Of a stretch of DNA of 5,587 nucleotides, positions 4,454 to 5,587 are shown piece after piece (the first letter of the stretch is position 1; each line of letters opens with the position of its first letter). The DNA lies in the NCBI GenBank assembly GCA_910589635.1, contig CAJUTD010000003.1, forward strand, positions 1 through 5,587, in the 5' to 3' direction. The notes beneath the pieces are model-generated. The model ran no database searches. It was given only the letters and a program-made list of their open reading frames with translations, and was not told where the DNA came from. Source of the DNA: an uncultured Lachnospiraceae bacterium. Its GTDB lineage: Bacteria > Bacillota > Clostridia > Lachnospirales > Lachnospiraceae. A program made the position numbers and the translations under genes.

Positions 4454-5587
4454 ATGAGCCATATCGCATGGAATGACAGTTATGATATCGGTGTGGACTT
4501 TATCGATAAGGAACACCAAGTGCTTTTTTCAACGATGAACAAACTAATGAGTCTAAGTGAACGCGAGGAAAAGAGCGAATATGTATGCCGGGAGGGCATT
4601 AAATATCTGAAAAACCATACAGATGAACATTTTGAACATGAAGAGAAGTATATGCAGTCTATTAACTACGTTGATTATGAGATACACAAGCATCTGCACG
4701 ATGATTTCCGGTACAAGACGCTGCCAGCATTGGAAGAAGAGTTGGAAGCGTCTCAATATTCCCAAGATGCTATCAGGCATTTCCTGGGTGTATGCATCGG
4801 ATGGGTGGTTTCCCATACGTTGACGGAGGATCAGGCAATTGTAGGAAAGACAGGCGGGAAGTGGGGGAACATTCCGCGCGAGAAGGAGAATGATGCGCTC
4901 GAAGCAACGATTATCCAACTGGTACAGGAAATGTTCCAATTAAAAGCAAAATTGATTAGCGGACAGTATGCAGGCGAAGATTTCGGGAAAGTATTTTGCT
5001 GCCGGATGGTTTACAGCGGTGAGAATAACGAGCGTTGGAAGATTATGCTTGTCTTTGAGGACAGGATTCTGCTGAAGACTATTAGTAACATACTAAATAC
5101 CGAATACCCGAAAGTAGACGACATGGTGCTTAATGTTACCCGTTACTTGGCGCGGCAGTTTTTGGAGCAGATTAGAGAGCGTATTCCGGTATTTGACCTG
5201 ATGACGCTGGAAGATGAAAGTCTGCTGACCCATGAGCAGCTTTTGAAAGAATTTGAGCGTGAACATCCTTCTTGTAGCCTGCTATTTAGTACGGAAGTTG
5301 GATATTTTGCGTTCAGTGCGGTATCCGCTGAGTCACTCAACGGAAAGATTGTCTCAGAAATCAACCATCAGAATGCCATGAATGCAGTTAAGGATTATCT
5401 GGTAAAAGAGAACAGGGAACAGGAAGAGCGTAAACATAAGATTCTTGTGGTAGATGATTCTGAGTTTATTCTTGCCAGAATGCGACAGTTATTGGCAGAC
5501 AAGTATGATATATTAGAGTCTAATTCTAGTATATCTGCAATTAAGATGATAGCCTTAAACCGCCCGGATTTGGTGCTGCTTGACTAT
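4454..5587 (+). CDS. Bacteriohemerythrin-CheX-like-response regulator fusion (3' end missing)
   Basis: The frame is open to the window edge: 378 residues are visible, no stop. Residues 1-135 form a bacteriohemerythrin, a four-helix di-iron domain that binds O2. The family opening IAWNDSYDIGVDFIDKEH is present, and all seven iron ligands are in place: His21, His59, Glu63, His78, His82, His121 and Asp126, with the spacing seen in known hemerythrins (HxxxE, HxxxH, HxxxxD). Residues about 150-315 look like a diverged CheX-type fold: strand, central helix pair (DDMVLNVTRYLARQF, 222-236), and a closing strand LLFSTEVGYFAFSAV (276-290). The phosphatase Glu and Asn appear replaced by Asn227 and Arg230. 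From 328 a receiver domain begins: KILVVDDS with acidic Asp334/Asp335, and LLDY with phospho-acceptor Asp377, one residue before the end. Ribosome binding site TGGAGGAGA precedes the ATG. Likely a cytosolic oxygen/redox-responsive signalling protein; the output is unknown because the C-terminus is missing. Confidence 0.88.
   Translation, partial: MSHIAWNDSYDIGVDFIDKEHQVLFSTMNKLMSLSEREEKSEYVCREGIKYLKNHTDEHFEHEEKYMQSINYVDYEIHKHLHDDFRYKTLPALEEELEASQYSQDAIRHFLGVCIGWVVSHTLTEDQAIVGKTGGKWGNIPREKENDALEATIIQLVQEMFQLKAKLISGQYAGEDFGKVFCCRMVYSGENNERWKIMLVFEDRILLKTISNILNTEYPKVDDMVLNVTRYLARQFLEQIRERIPVFDLMTLEDESLLTHEQLLKEFEREHPSCSLLFSTEVGYFAFSAVSAESLNGKIVSEINHQNAMNAVKDYLVKENREQEERKHKILVVDDSEFILARMRQLLADKYDILESNSSISAIKMIALNRPDLVLLDY

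Noticed and set aside
4623..4823. Short forward open frame inside the hemerythrin region
   Set aside because: It is an alternative frame within a clearly coding domain and has no ribosome binding site.
4553..4939. Reverse-strand open frame opposite the hemerythrin domain
   Set aside because: The forward frame carries all seven hemerythrin ligands; the reverse product is an antisense shadow with no family signature.

Overview
The window looks like chromosomal accessory DNA from a low-GC Gram-positive anaerobe, most likely a Clostridia/Lachnospiraceae-type gut bacterium. This is inferred from the strong AGGAGG-type ribosome binding sites, the sigma-A-like promoters, and families common in that group: an EFR1-type flavodoxin/ferredoxin, a DUF6442-like membrane protein paired with a short XRE regulator, an Imm51-like protein and a bacteriohemerythrin. 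All seven genes read left to right, and no convincing rho-independent terminator is visible between any of them.

Left part (1-2335): a short leader with a tandem Shine-Dalgarno precedes an EFR1-family flavodoxin-2[4Fe-4S] protein, followed 62 bp later by a full-length MATE-family transporter. No clear promoter lies between them, so they are probably co-transcribed.

Middle (2336-2993): a near-consensus promoter (TTGACA, 17 bp, TATGAT) drives a small multi-pass membrane protein and a 69-residue XRE regulator. An 18-bp imperfect direct repeat with a 33-bp period covers the -35 box and the expected transcription start, as an operator would. A 7-bp inverted repeat starting just after the first stop codon can hide the Shine-Dalgarno of the regulator. 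Together these look like a compact self-regulated membrane protein/repressor module.

Right-middle (2994-4419): a 151-bp leader, then three small accessory genes: a GNAT acetyltransferase, a VOC-fold protein and an Imm51-like immunity protein that overlaps the VOC stop. No cognate toxin is visible.

Right end (4392-5587): an extended -10 promoter placed over the stop codon of the Imm51-like gene drives a large gene that is open at the window edge. It encodes a bacteriohemerythrin with all seven di-iron ligands, a middle region that resembles a degenerate CheX domain, and a response-regulator receiver domain cut one residue after its phospho-acceptor Asp. This fusion of an oxygen/redox-type sensor to signalling domains is the most notable gene here.
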